From: Burkholderiales bacterium
Lineage (GTDB): Bacteria; Pseudomonadota; Gammaproteobacteria; Burkholderiales; SG8-41
Direction: 5' to 3'
Assembly: GCA_019746155.1 (NCBI GenBank)
Contig: JAIESJ010000013.1
Span: forward strand, 1-16,746
Length of the DNA: 16,746 bases
The notes beneath the pieces are model-generated. The model had not been told where the DNA came from. It worked only from the letters and a program-made list of their open reading frames with translations, and did no database searches. Both the position numbers and the translations under genes were made by a program. Shown here one piece after another: positions 9,163 to 15,868 of this stretch (positions within the stretch are counted from its first letter, which is position 1; every line of letters begins with the position of its first letter).

Positions 9163-9506
9163 TCTGTGCCAGTGATGCCTTGCCAGAGCGTGGCAAGGGT
9201 GTGCGCTTTACGGTTGAGTATCAGGGCGAAACCCGGGCCGCGTTCGCGATCCGCTACGGCGGAAAGGTTTGCGCTTACCTCAACAGTTGCGCACACGTCG
9301 CGGTCGAACTCGACTGGCTGGAAGGTGAGTTTTTCGACCATTCCAAGTTATACTTGATCTGTGCCACGCACGGCGCGACTTACGAGCCCGACAGCGGCCA
9401 TTGCGTGCTCGGGCCGTGCCGTGGGAAAAGTCTGGTCGCGTTGCCGGTTGCGGAACGCGGCGGTGAAGTCATACTTGTTGCGGAAGGTAGAATAGACCAT
9501 GTCTGA
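9141..9506 (+). CDS. small Rieske [2Fe-2S] protein
   Basis: A 121-residue single-domain Rieske protein. The two cluster-binding boxes are CAH (Cys50, His52) and CATH (Cys74, His77), followed by the conserved GPC near 91-93. No oxygenase catalytic domain and no membrane anchor or signal peptide is present, so it is probably a soluble electron carrier or redox sensor. Its partner is unknown. The frame is open from further upstream, but the ATG at 9141 gives the correct domain length and overlaps the end of the HAD gene. It overlaps the peptidase start at 9499 by 8 bases. It shares an operon with rRNA modification and membrane protease genes without an obvious functional link. Confidence 0.92.
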   Translation: MADAARVICASDALPERGKGVRFTVEYQGETRAAFAIRYGGKVCAYLNSCAHVAVELDWLEGEFFDHSKLYLICATHGATYEPDSGHCVLGPCRGKSLVALPVAERGGEVILVAEGRIDHV

Positions 9507-10455
9507 ATCAGTGCCGGGAAACTCCGGCGACAACTGGGATCGCAAAATCCTCGAGAAGGTGGCGCTGGCGGCAGTCCAGGAGCAGCGGCGCGCGCGGCAC
9601 TGGGGCATTTTTTTCAAGCTGCTGCTGTTCATTTATCTGTTTGCGCTGCTCTTTATCGGCATGGGCTGGTTCGGCAAAAAAGACGCGCTGCCCGGAAAAC
9701 ATACGGCAATGGTTGAAATACGCGGCGTGATCGCGGCCGGCGGCGCGGCCAGCGCCGACAACATCATGACGGGTCTGCAGCAGGCCTTCAAGGACAAGGG
9801 CACGCAAGGCGTGGTCCTGCGCATCAACAGCCCCGGCGGCAGCCCGGTGCAGGCCGGCTATATCAACGACGAAATCAAGCGGCTGCGTGCGAAATACCCC
9901 AATATCCCGCTCTATGCCGTGGTCGAGGACATCTGCGCCTCGGGCGGCTATTACATCGCTGTCGCGGCCGACAAAATTTATGTCGACAAGGCCAGCATCA
10001 TCGGTTCGATAGGCGTATTGATGGACGGGTTCGGTTTTACCGGGCTCATGGACAAGCTCGGCATTGAACGCCGGCTGCTGGCGGCCGGCGAGAACAAGGG
10101 TTTTCTCGATCCGTTCTCGCCCATACGTGAATCGCAGAAGGAATACGCCGAAAACATGCTCGGCGATATCCACCAGCAATTCATCACCGTGGTGCGGGAG
10201 GGGCGCGGCAAGCGGCTCAAGGAAACGCCGGAAATGTTTTCCGGCTTGCTGTGGATCGGCCAGAAAAGCATCGAACTCGGGCTGGCCGACGCCATGGGCA
10301 GCGTCGAGTACGTGGCACGCGAAGTGATCAAGGCCGAGGACATCGTCGATTTCACGCCGCGCGAGAATATCGCCGAACGCGTCGCCCGCAAGTTTGGCGC
10401 GGCGATGGCGGAAACGCTGGTGCGCCTGGCAGGACCCAACGCCGTGCTGCGCTAG
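9499..10455 (+). CDS. sppA: membrane-anchored S49 peptidase (SppA type)
   Basis: A 318-residue serine protease of the signal peptide peptidase A family, which degrades leftover signal peptides and membrane protein fragments. It has a short cytoplasmic N terminus, one transmembrane segment (about 36-58, GIFFKLLLFIYLFALLF), and an outside catalytic domain. The Ser/Lys dyad is probably Ser148 in ICASGGYY and Lys200 in GENKGF. These positions nearly equal those of the short Bacillus SppA (S147/K199), so this is the half-length form and not the 618-residue E. coli type. Other family motifs are RINSPGGS (108-115) and IGSIGV (168-173). It is the last gene of the rluC operon. Its TAG stop overlaps the first bases of an inverted repeat. 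Confidence 0.93.
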   Translation: MSESVPGNSGDNWDRKILEKVALAAVQEQRRARHWGIFFKLLLFIYLFALLFIGMGWFGKKDALPGKHTAMVEIRGVIAAGGAASADNIMTGLQQAFKDKGTQGVVLRINSPGGSPVQAGYINDEIKRLRAKYPNIPLYAVVEDICASGGYYIAVAADKIYVDKASIIGSIGVLMDGFGFTGLMDKLGIERRLLAAGENKGFLDPFSPIRESQKEYAENMLGDIHQQFITVVREGRGKRLKETPEMFSGLLWIGQKSIELGLADAMGSVEYVAREVIKAEDIVDFTPRENIAERVARKFGAAMAETLVRLAGPNAVLR

Positions 10456-10542
10456 CAGCCTGTCGGACTTGGCCCCCATGCACCGGAACGGGTAGTAGTG
10501 CTAACGGGTCGCCGCTGACCGACGCTTCGGCAACAGGCTGCT
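10454..10542. repeat. inverted-repeat element with AGCAGCCTGT / ACAGGCTGCT ends
   Basis: AGCAGCCTGT (10454-10463) is the exact reverse complement of ACAGGCTGCT (10533-10542). The interior is GC-rich with some internal dyad character (for example GGTCGCCGCTGACC). The left arm continues as TGTCGGACTT, sharing GTCGGAC with the palindrome at 10639-10676, so the two probably belong to one repeat family or one composite element. It looks like a REP- or MITE-type intergenic repeat. No T run supports a terminator, though the stem could protect the 3' ends of the converging transcripts. Confidence 0.6.
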
Positions 10543-10637
10543 TAGGAAAGAAGCTTTGCGTGTCGCAACGCCGTGCCGGCCGCAACAAACATCTTTTGCA
10601 TGGCGTTCTTTTCACTCCATTCTTTGGTGTTTTTCAT
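10542..10637 (-). CDS. 31-codon ORF within the repeat region, uncertain
   Basis: On the minus strand an ATG (10637-10635) begins one base after the methyltransferase stop and reads 31 codons to TAA (10544-10542). The product begins MKNTKEWSEKNAMQKMF and continues VAAGTALRHAKLLS. It is mildly basic, with no membrane segment. No Shine-Dalgarno sequence is seen, because the upstream bases are the palindrome, but re-initiation after the adjacent stop is possible. It fills the space between the two repeat parts exactly, so it may simply be the interior of a mobile repeat. No family is recognised. Confidence 0.25.
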   Translation of the reverse strand: MKNTKEWSEKNAMQKMFVAAGTALRHAKLLS

Positions 10638-10638
10638 C

Positions 10639-10676
10639 TTAGGAATTTGTCGGACACAAGTCCGACAAATTCCTAA
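10639..10676. repeat. 17-bp perfect palindrome, REP-like
   Basis: TTAGGAATTTGTCGGAC (10639-10655), loop ACAA, then GTCCGACAAATTCCTAA (10660-10676): 17 pairs without a mismatch. It carries TAA at the end of each strand, so it can close an incoming frame in either direction. On the minus strand it is the 3' end of the methyltransferase gene. The core GTCGGAC recurs at 10462-10468. It could act as a 3'-end stabiliser or a weak terminator, but no T run follows. Confidence 0.8.
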
Positions 10677-11388
10677 CGCGATAGAGCAAAAACACCGTCG
10701 GCCGCCGGTTGATGTCCGGCGGCTTTTTTCTCCACGCAGCGATCGTCCGGGTGTGTATCATCTCGCTCTCGAGCGTGATGTCGGTGGCAAGGCAAAGCAG
10801 CGTATCCGCATTGCAGGTTTCAAGCACCGCCTGCAGCAGGGCCTGGTTGCGGTACGGCGCCTCGATAAAAATCTGGGTCGCATCCTGTTGCGCCGACAGC
10901 GTTTCCAGTGCCAGCAGTTTTTTTCGCCGCTCCGTCTTGTCCACCGGCAAATAGCCGTGAAAGGCGAAGCGCTGGCCGTTCATGCCGGATGCCATCAGCG
11001 CCAGCAGTACCGAAGACGGGCCGATGAGCGGCACGACGCGTATGCCGTGCCCGTGCGCCAGTCGCACCAGCGCCGCGCCGGGATCGGCGACCGCCGGGCA
11101 GCCCGCCTCCGACAACAATCCGCAGTCCGCGCCCTCGAGCAGCGGCGCCAGCAGCCGCGGCAGTTCCGCCGCGGCGGTATGCTCATCGAGCGTCCGGATT
11201 TCGGCGCCGGTCAAGGCATGCGGATAGCCCGCAGCTTTGAGAAACCGGCGTGCCGTCCTGGGATTTTCGGCAATGAAATGCCTGAGATCGGGCAACACGC
11301 GTAACGCCGCGCTGCCGAGCACCGCCGATACATCCTCGCTGCCGAGCGCGACCGGAATGAGATAGAGCTTGCCTGGCGCGGCCGTCAT
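10639..11388 (-). CDS. RsmI-like SAM-dependent methyltransferase (tetrapyrrole methylase fold)
   Basis: A 249-residue protein of the family that includes RsmI, the 2'-O-methyltransferase of C1402 in 16S rRNA. Visible motifs are the N-terminal LYLIPVALG, SEAGCPAVADPG (93-104, compare SDAGTPLISDPG of RsmI), and PLIGPSSVLLALMASG (120-135). It is shorter and more divergent than RsmI proper, so its substrate is open. The ATG at 11388 overlaps the maf stop as ATGA and has GAGGT upstream. The longer open frame to 11532 is antisense-like and lies inside maf. About the last 12 residues (from residue 238) and the TAA stop are encoded by the 17-bp palindrome, so the natural C terminus has probably been replaced. 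Confidence 0.88.
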   Translation of the reverse strand: MTAAPGKLYLIPVALGSEDVSAVLGSAALRVLPDLRHFIAENPRTARRFLKAAGYPHALTGAEIRTLDEHTAAAELPRLLAPLLEGADCGLLSEAGCPAVADPGAALVRLAHGHGIRVVPLIGPSSVLLALMASGMNGQRFAFHGYLPVDKTERRKKLLALETLSAQQDATQIFIEAPYRNQALLQAVLETCNADTLLCLATDITLESEMIHTRTIAAWRKKPPDINRRPTVFLLYRVRNLSDLCPTNS

Positions 11389-11975
11389 CCCGGAATGACC
11401 TCGACACCCTCGTTCCCGAGCATCGTCGTGAGTTTCATCAGCGGCAGGCCGATCAGCGCACTCGGGTCGTCGCTTTCGATGTGTTCGACCAGGGCGATGC
11501 CCAGGCCTTCGATCTTGGCGCTGCCGGCACAATCATAAGGCTGCTCGGCACGCAGATAATGCTCGATTTGAGTTTCGCTGAAGTCACGGAAAAAAACGGT
11601 GGTCGGCACGTTTTCGACCTGCTTTCTGCCAGAAGTCGTATTAAGCAGGCATAGCGCGGTATGGAAGACCACGCGCCTGCCGCGCATCGCCCGCAATTGC
11701 TTGACAGCCGCGGCATGATCGCCGGGCTTGCCGAGCTTCTGTCCGCCCAGCACCGCCACCTGGTCCGAGCCTATGATCAGCGCGCTCCCGGCAGCGGGTG
11801 CGACGGCCTCTGCCTTGGATTCGGCCAGACGCAAGGCCGTTTGGACAGGTGATTCACCGGCAAGCGGTGTTTCGTCGACATCGGGTGCAAGCACGTCGAA
11901 TGGCAGTCGCAGCCGCTCCAGAAGCGCGCGCCGATAGGCCGAAGTCGAGGCAAGAATAAGGGCAAGGCGGTTCAA
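11385..11975 (-). CDS. maf: Maf-family nucleotide pyrophosphatase (YceF type)
   Basis: A 196-residue Maf protein closest to E. coli YceF, which hydrolyses 7-methyl-GTP and related non-canonical nucleotides. Motifs: LASTSAYRR (8-16), PDVDETP (31-37), IGSDQV (68-73) with catalytic Asp71, GKP (82-84), and CAGSAKIEGLGI later. The best start is the TTG at 11975 (LNRLALILASTS), giving nearly the same length as YceF (194). The only in-frame ATG (12080) would add 35 unconserved residues that run into the yceD promoter. No clear Shine-Dalgarno sequence precedes the TTG. The stop overlaps the next gene as ATGA. In E. coli the gene also sits beside yceD, on the opposite strand. Confidence 0.93.
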   Translation of the reverse strand: MNRLALILASTSAYRRALLERLRLPFDVLAPDVDETPLAGESPVQTALRLAESKAEAVAPAAGSALIIGSDQVAVLGGQKLGKPGDHAAAVKQLRAMRGRRVVFHTALCLLNTTSGRKQVENVPTTVFFRDFSETQIEHYLRAEQPYDCAGSAKIEGLGIALVEHIESDDPSALIGLPLMKLTTMLGNEGVEVIPG

Positions 11976-12051
11976 ATGGGGAGCGGGGCGGCTTGAGAGC
12001 GGCGAATACTTTCTAAGTGTCTGCCAAACCTGATTTTTCCGTCTTCTGGCT

Positions 12052-12080
12052 TTGACAGGTTGACGCAAAAATACTATCAT
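12052..12080 (+). promoter_or_regulatory. strong sigma-70 promoter of the yceD-rpmF-plsX-fab operon
   Basis: A perfect -35 TTGACA (12052-12057), a 17-base spacer and -10 TATCAT (12075-12080, five of six matches). The expected transcription start is about 12085-12088, only 2-5 bases before the yceD ATG. It drives L32 and the fatty-acid genes. Confidence 0.8.
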
Positions 12081-12089
12081 GCGCGGCTT

Positions 12090-12593
12090 ATGTCTGCACA
12101 GGCTGTCATCGATAGTCTGGAATTCGCCCGGACAGAGCAGGAATTACGGGGCAATCTGCCCGCAAGCAGTCTGGCGCGGCTCCAGGATTTTCTATACGAC
12201 TCCGCCGGCAGCATTGAATTTACAGTAAAAGGCTGCCATGACGCTGAAAAGCGGCCGCTTCTGGCCCTGCATATCAGCGGCCTGCTCCATTTGCGCTGCC
12301 AGCGCTGCCTGGAACGACTGGATTACCCGCTGCGGCTGTCCAACGCGTTACTGCTGGCGCGCCGGGATGAGAATCTGGACGGGACTGTCGCCGACCCAGC
12401 CGCAATCGATTATGTCGAGGCCAGCACGGCGCTGGATGTTGCGGGACTGATCGAGGACGAAATATTGCTGGGTCTGCCGTTTTCGCCGCGGCATGAAGAA
12501 GAAGGCACCTGCAGCAACCGGACGAAAGGAACGGAGCGGGGTGGAGGAAAGCCCGGTGCCTTCGCACCCCTGGCAGGACTGAAGAAAATCTAG
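12090..12593 (+). CDS. yceD: YceD family protein (DUF177), 23S rRNA accumulation protein
   Basis: A 167-residue protein of the DUF177/YceD family, always found just before rpmF and required for normal 23S rRNA levels in E. coli and plants. The CxxC pair is Cys70/Cys73 in LRCQRC, the acidic motif is VAGLIEDEILLGLP (117-130), and the usual ending KPGAFAPLAGLKK is present. A further Cys at 141 follows a His/Glu-rich stretch, as in homologues. An upstream ATG at 12060 is in frame but overlaps the promoter spacer, so the ATG at 12090 is the likely start. That start would be on a nearly leaderless transcript. rpmF follows after 27 bases. Confidence 0.93.
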   Translation: MSAQAVIDSLEFARTEQELRGNLPASSLARLQDFLYDSAGSIEFTVKGCHDAEKRPLLALHISGLLHLRCQRCLERLDYPLRLSNALLLARRDENLDGTVADPAAIDYVEASTALDVAGLIEDEILLGLPFSPRHEEEGTCSNRTKGTERGGGKPGAFAPLAGLKKI

Positions 12594-12620
12594 GAAATCA
12601 AACGGTAAGGAGTACTGGAA

Positions 12621-12800
12621 ATGGCAGTTCAACAGAACAAGAAGTCCCCGTCGAAGCGCGGCATGCACCGCTCGCACGACTTCCTGGCAAATCCGCCGCT
12701 GGCGGTCGAACCGACCACCGGTGAAGTACATCTGCGGCATCACATCAGCCCGAACGGCTACTATCGCGGTAAGAAGGTCATCAAGACCAGAGGCGAGTAA
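12621..12800 (+). CDS. rpmF: 50S ribosomal protein L32
   Basis: A 59-residue protein beginning MAVQQNKKSPSKRGMHRSHD and containing HLRHHISPNGYYRGKKVI. It is nearly collinear with E. coli L32 (57 residues), and no zinc-binding cysteines are present, as in enterics. It is a structural protein of the large ribosomal subunit. A strong ribosome site, AAGGAG (12607-12612), precedes the ATG by 8 bases. The gene sits between yceD and plsX, the conserved arrangement that ties ribosome and membrane lipid synthesis together. Confidence 0.98.
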   Translation: MAVQQNKKSPSKRGMHRSHDFLANPPLAVEPTTGEVHLRHHISPNGYYRGKKVIKTRGE

Positions 12801-12843
12801 TTCGCGCCCGCTTTGCCGAATCGCGTCGTTAAAATACCGCGTC

Positions 12844-12872
12844 GGCGCCCGGCTGCAGTCTTGACGGGCGCC
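12844..12872 (+). promoter_or_regulatory. hairpin between rpmF and plsX
   Basis: GGCGCCCG (12844-12851) pairs exactly with CGGGCGCC (12865-12872) around 13 bases. The stem ends about 4 bases before the plsX ribosome site (AGAGGAGG). There is no T run, so it is not an intrinsic terminator. It could tune plsX translation or protect the rpmF mRNA end. Confidence 0.45.
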
Positions 12873-12889
12873 CGAGAGGAGGCTTTCTG

Positions 12890-13906
12890 ATGGATGTGAC
12901 CGTTGCCATCGATTGCATGGGCGGCGATCACGGCGCGCATGTCACCGTGCCTGCGGCACTCGAATATCTGGAACGCGATCCGCAATCCTCGTTCATCCTC
13001 GTGGGATTGCAGGACGAGCTCGAAACCGAACTCAAACGCTGCCGCGCCGCGCCGGGCCCGCGGCTGAAAGTCCGGCACGCCAGCGAGGTCGTCGAGATGG
13101 ACGAGCAGCCTGCCGGCGCCCTGCGAAACAAAAAAGATTCCTCGATGCGCATCGCGATCGATCTGGTCAAAAGCGGAGAGGCGCTCGCCTGCGTCAGCGC
13201 CGGCAACACCGGCGCATTAATGGCAATCTCCCGTTTCGTGCTCAAAACCCTGCCGGGCGTCGACCGGCCGGCGATTGCCACCATTCTGCCGACGCTCAAA
13301 GGCCACACTTACATGCTCGATCTCGGCGCCAATGTCGATTGTAGCGCCGAGCACCTGCTGCAATTCGGCATCATGGGCGCGGAGTTGGCGGGCTCGGTGG
13401 AACACAAGGAGCGTCCCACGGTGGGGCTTCTCAATATCGGCGAGGAAGACATCAAGGGCAATGAAGTGGTCAAGCGCGCCGCCGAACTGCTGCGCGCGAG
13501 CGGCCTCAATTTCCACGGCAACGTCGAAGGCGACGATATCTACAAAGGCACCACCGACATCGTGGTATGCGACGGCTTTGTCGGCAACGTCGCGCTGAAA
13601 ACCTCGGAAGGCCTGGCGCAGATGCTGGCGACCTATCTGCGCGAAGAATTCAACCGCAACCTTTTCACCAAACTCGCCGGCCTGGTTGCGCTTCCCGTGC
13701 TCAACGCCTTCAAGCGCCGCGTCGATCATCGGTGCTACAACGGCGCGAGCCTTCTGGGCTTGCGCGGCATCGTCATCAAGAGCCACGGCTCGGCAGACTC
13801 TTACGCATTCGGCTTCGCGATTCAGCGTGCGGTGGAAGAAGCGAGCACCGGGGTTCTGGCGCACATCACCGACCGCATGTCCAATTTACAAAAAACCGCG
13901 GCATGA
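12890..13906 (+). CDS. plsX: phosphate acyltransferase PlsX
   Basis: PlsX transfers acyl groups from acyl-ACP to phosphate, making acyl phosphate for PlsY in phosphatidic acid synthesis. It is a peripheral membrane enzyme. The 338-residue length fits the family (about 330-356). Motifs: AIDCMGGDHG (6-15), DSSMRIAIDL (83-92), SAGNTGALMA (103-112), LDLGANVDC (143-151), GNVALKTSEG, and VDHRCYNGASLLGLRGIVIKSHG near the C terminus. A strong ribosome site (GAGGAGG) lies 8-10 bases upstream of the ATG. The TGA stop overlaps the fabH start as ATGA, so translation is probably coupled. Confidence 0.97.
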   Translation: MDVTVAIDCMGGDHGAHVTVPAALEYLERDPQSSFILVGLQDELETELKRCRAAPGPRLKVRHASEVVEMDEQPAGALRNKKDSSMRIAIDLVKSGEALACVSAGNTGALMAISRFVLKTLPGVDRPAIATILPTLKGHTYMLDLGANVDCSAEHLLQFGIMGAELAGSVEHKERPTVGLLNIGEEDIKGNEVVKRAAELLRASGLNFHGNVEGDDIYKGTTDIVVCDGFVGNVALKTSEGLAQMLATYLREEFNRNLFTKLAGLVALPVLNAFKRRVDHRCYNGASLLGLRGIVIKSHGSADSYAFGFAIQRAVEEASTGVLAHITDRMSNLQKTAA

Positions 13907-14865
13907 CTCTCTATTCCCGTATTGCAGGCACCGGCAGCTATCTGCCAAAAAAAATCCTGACCAACCGTGACCTCGAGCGCACTGTAGATACCTCGGACGA
14001 ATGGATCTTCACGCGCACCGGTATCCGCCAGCGCCATATCGCTGCGGATAACGAGGCGACGAGCGATCTCGCACTCAATGCCGCCCGTCGCGCGATCGAG
14101 GCCGCCGGCATCACGCCCAAGGACATCGGGTTGGTCGTGGTCGCCACCACGACGCCGGACATGGTGTTCCCGAGCACCGCGTGCATTCTGCAGTCCAAAC
14201 TCGGCATCAAGGGCAGTCCGGCATTCGACGTGCAGGCGGTATGCAGCGGCTTCGTCTACGGCCTTACGATCGCCGACCAGTTCATGAAATCCGGCCGGTA
14301 TGACCACATCCTCGTGGTCGGTGCCGAGATTTATTCGCGCATCCTCGACTGGAACGACCGCGGCACCTGTGTGCTGTTCGGTGACGGCGCCGGCGCCGTG
14401 GTGCTGAAAAAAAGCACCGAGCCGGGGATCCTCTCCTGCCATCTGCACGCCGACGGCAGCTATGCCGGTACTCTGTCGGTGCCGGGCACGGTATGCGGCG
14501 GCAAGGTGAGCGGCCGGCCGCTGCTGCAGATGGAAGGCAACACCGTGTTCAAGTTCGCGGTAAAGGTGCTGGGCGAGGTGGCCGAGGAAGCGCTGGCCGC
14601 CAACAAGCTGCAGAAATCCGACATCGACTGGCTGATTCCGCATCAGGCCAACATCCGCATCATTCAGGCCACCGCCAGAAAGCTCGGGCTGAGCATGGAA
14701 AAAGTGGTGACCACGGTCGAGCGCCATGCCAACACCTCGGCGGCCTCGGTGCCGCTGGCGCTCGATGAAGCGGTGCGCGACGGGCGCATACACCCCGGGC
14801 AGCATGTATTGCTTGAAGGCGTGGGCGGCGGATTCACCTGGGGTGCGGTGCTGGTCAGATGGTAG
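13903..14865 (+). CDS. fabH: beta-ketoacyl-ACP synthase III
   Basis: FabH starts type II fatty acid synthesis by condensing acetyl-CoA with malonyl-ACP. The 320-residue protein has the complete catalytic triad: Cys114 (VQAVCSGF), His247 (IPHQANIRI) and Asn277 (ERHANTSAAS). The C-terminal GVGGGFTWGAVLVRW is typical. The frame is open from 13567, but the ATG at 13903, inside the plsX stop (ATGA), matches family length (317 in E. coli) and N terminus (MTLYSRIAGTGSYLP). A 73-base gap with short repeats separates it from fabD. Confidence 0.98.
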   Translation: MTLYSRIAGTGSYLPKKILTNRDLERTVDTSDEWIFTRTGIRQRHIAADNEATSDLALNAARRAIEAAGITPKDIGLVVVATTTPDMVFPSTACILQSKLGIKGSPAFDVQAVCSGFVYGLTIADQFMKSGRYDHILVVGAEIYSRILDWNDRGTCVLFGDGAGAVVLKKSTEPGILSCHLHADGSYAGTLSVPGTVCGGKVSGRPLLQMEGNTVFKFAVKVLGEVAEEALAANKLQKSDIDWLIPHQANIRIIQATARKLGLSMEKVVTTVERHANTSAASVPLALDEAVRDGRIHPGQHVLLEGVGGGFTWGAVLVRW

Positions 14866-14870
14866 GTCCG

Positions 14871-14914
14871 AAGTTTAAGGTTTAAAGTTAAAGCTCGCAG
14901 CCTGTGCAGCCTGA
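14871..14914 (+). repeat. short A/T-rich and GCAGCCTG direct repeats between fabH and fabD
   Basis: Positions 14871-14893 are an AT-rich run of imperfect 7-base units (AAGTTTA, AGGTTTA, AAGTTAA). Directly after come two 9-base copies, GCAGCCTGT (14897-14905) and GCAGCCTGA (14906-14914). The latter resemble the AGCAGCCTGT arm at 10454. The base composition contrasts with the surrounding GC-rich genes. A regulatory role is possible but not shown. Confidence 0.5.
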
Positions 14915-14938
14915 CGCTGAAAAATTGGTTAAAAGGAT

Positions 14939-15868
14939 ATGAAATTCGCATTGGTATTTCCGGGGCAGGGCTCGCAGGCCGTGGGCATGATGCAGCCGTT
15001 TGCCGATTCCGGAATCGTGAAGGACACTTTCGCCCAAGCCTCCGATGCGCTTGGCCAGGACCTGTGGAAACTCGTCGCCGAAGGCCCGGCCGAGGAACTC
15101 AACTCGACGGTCAACACGCAGCCGGTGATGCTGACGGCGGGGTACGCCGTATACCGCGCCTGGCTCGAGGCCGGCGGAGCGGAACCGACGCTGGTCGCAG
15201 GGCACAGCCTGGGCGAGTACACCGCGCTGGTTGCCGCCGGCGTCATCGCATTCCGTGATGCCGTACCGCTGGTGCGCTTCCGCGCGCAGGCGATGCAGGA
15301 AGCGGTACCCGTGGGCACCGGCGCGATGGCGGCGATACTGGGTCTCGATGACGATGCAGTGCGCGCCGTGTGCGGCGAAGCTGCCCAGGGGCAAGTGGTC
15401 GAGCCGGTCAATTTCAACGCGCCCAGCCAGGTGGTGATCGCCGGCCACAAGACGGCGGTCGAGCGCGGCGCCGAGGCCGCGAAAGCCAAGGGCGCCAAGC
15501 GTGCCGTAATGCTGCCGGTGAGCGCGCCGTTTCACTCATCGTTGCTGAAACCCGCAGCCGACCGGCTTGCAGAGTACATGAAAAAGGTTGCGTTCAACGC
15601 GCCGCGCATCCCGGTGGTCAACAACGTCGACGTCGCGACTGTCAGCGATCCCGGAGCAATCAAGGACGCGCTGGCGCGCCAGGCCTGCAACCCGGTGCGC
15701 TGGGTGGAAGTGATCCGCCACATGGCGGGCGCGGGGGTGACGCATGTCGCCGAGTGCGGGCCGGGTAAAGTACTGGCGGGACTGACCAGGCGTATCGACG
15801 GCAGCCTGCAGGGCCTGGCGATCACCGACCCGCAATCCCTTGAACAAGCCGTACAGGCGCTGAAATGA
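14939..15868 (+). CDS. fabD: malonyl-CoA:ACP transacylase
   Basis: FabD loads malonyl groups from malonyl-CoA onto acyl carrier protein. Features of the 309-residue protein: FPGQGSQ (7-13), the nucleophile elbow GHSLGEY with Ser90 (88-94), the carboxylate-binding Arg115, His199 in SAPFHSSLL, and the NFNAPSQVVIAG segment (158-169). Length equals E. coli FabD. The ATG at 14939 has AAAAGGAT closely upstream. The TGA stop overlaps the fabG ATG. Confidence 0.98.
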   Translation: MKFALVFPGQGSQAVGMMQPFADSGIVKDTFAQASDALGQDLWKLVAEGPAEELNSTVNTQPVMLTAGYAVYRAWLEAGGAEPTLVAGHSLGEYTALVAAGVIAFRDAVPLVRFRAQAMQEAVPVGTGAMAAILGLDDDAVRAVCGEAAQGQVVEPVNFNAPSQVVIAGHKTAVERGAEAAKAKGAKRAVMLPVSAPFHSSLLKPAADRLAEYMKKVAFNAPRIPVVNNVDVATVSDPGAIKDALARQACNPVRWVEVIRHMAGAGVTHVAECGPGKVLAGLTRRIDGSLQGLAITDPQSLEQAVQALK

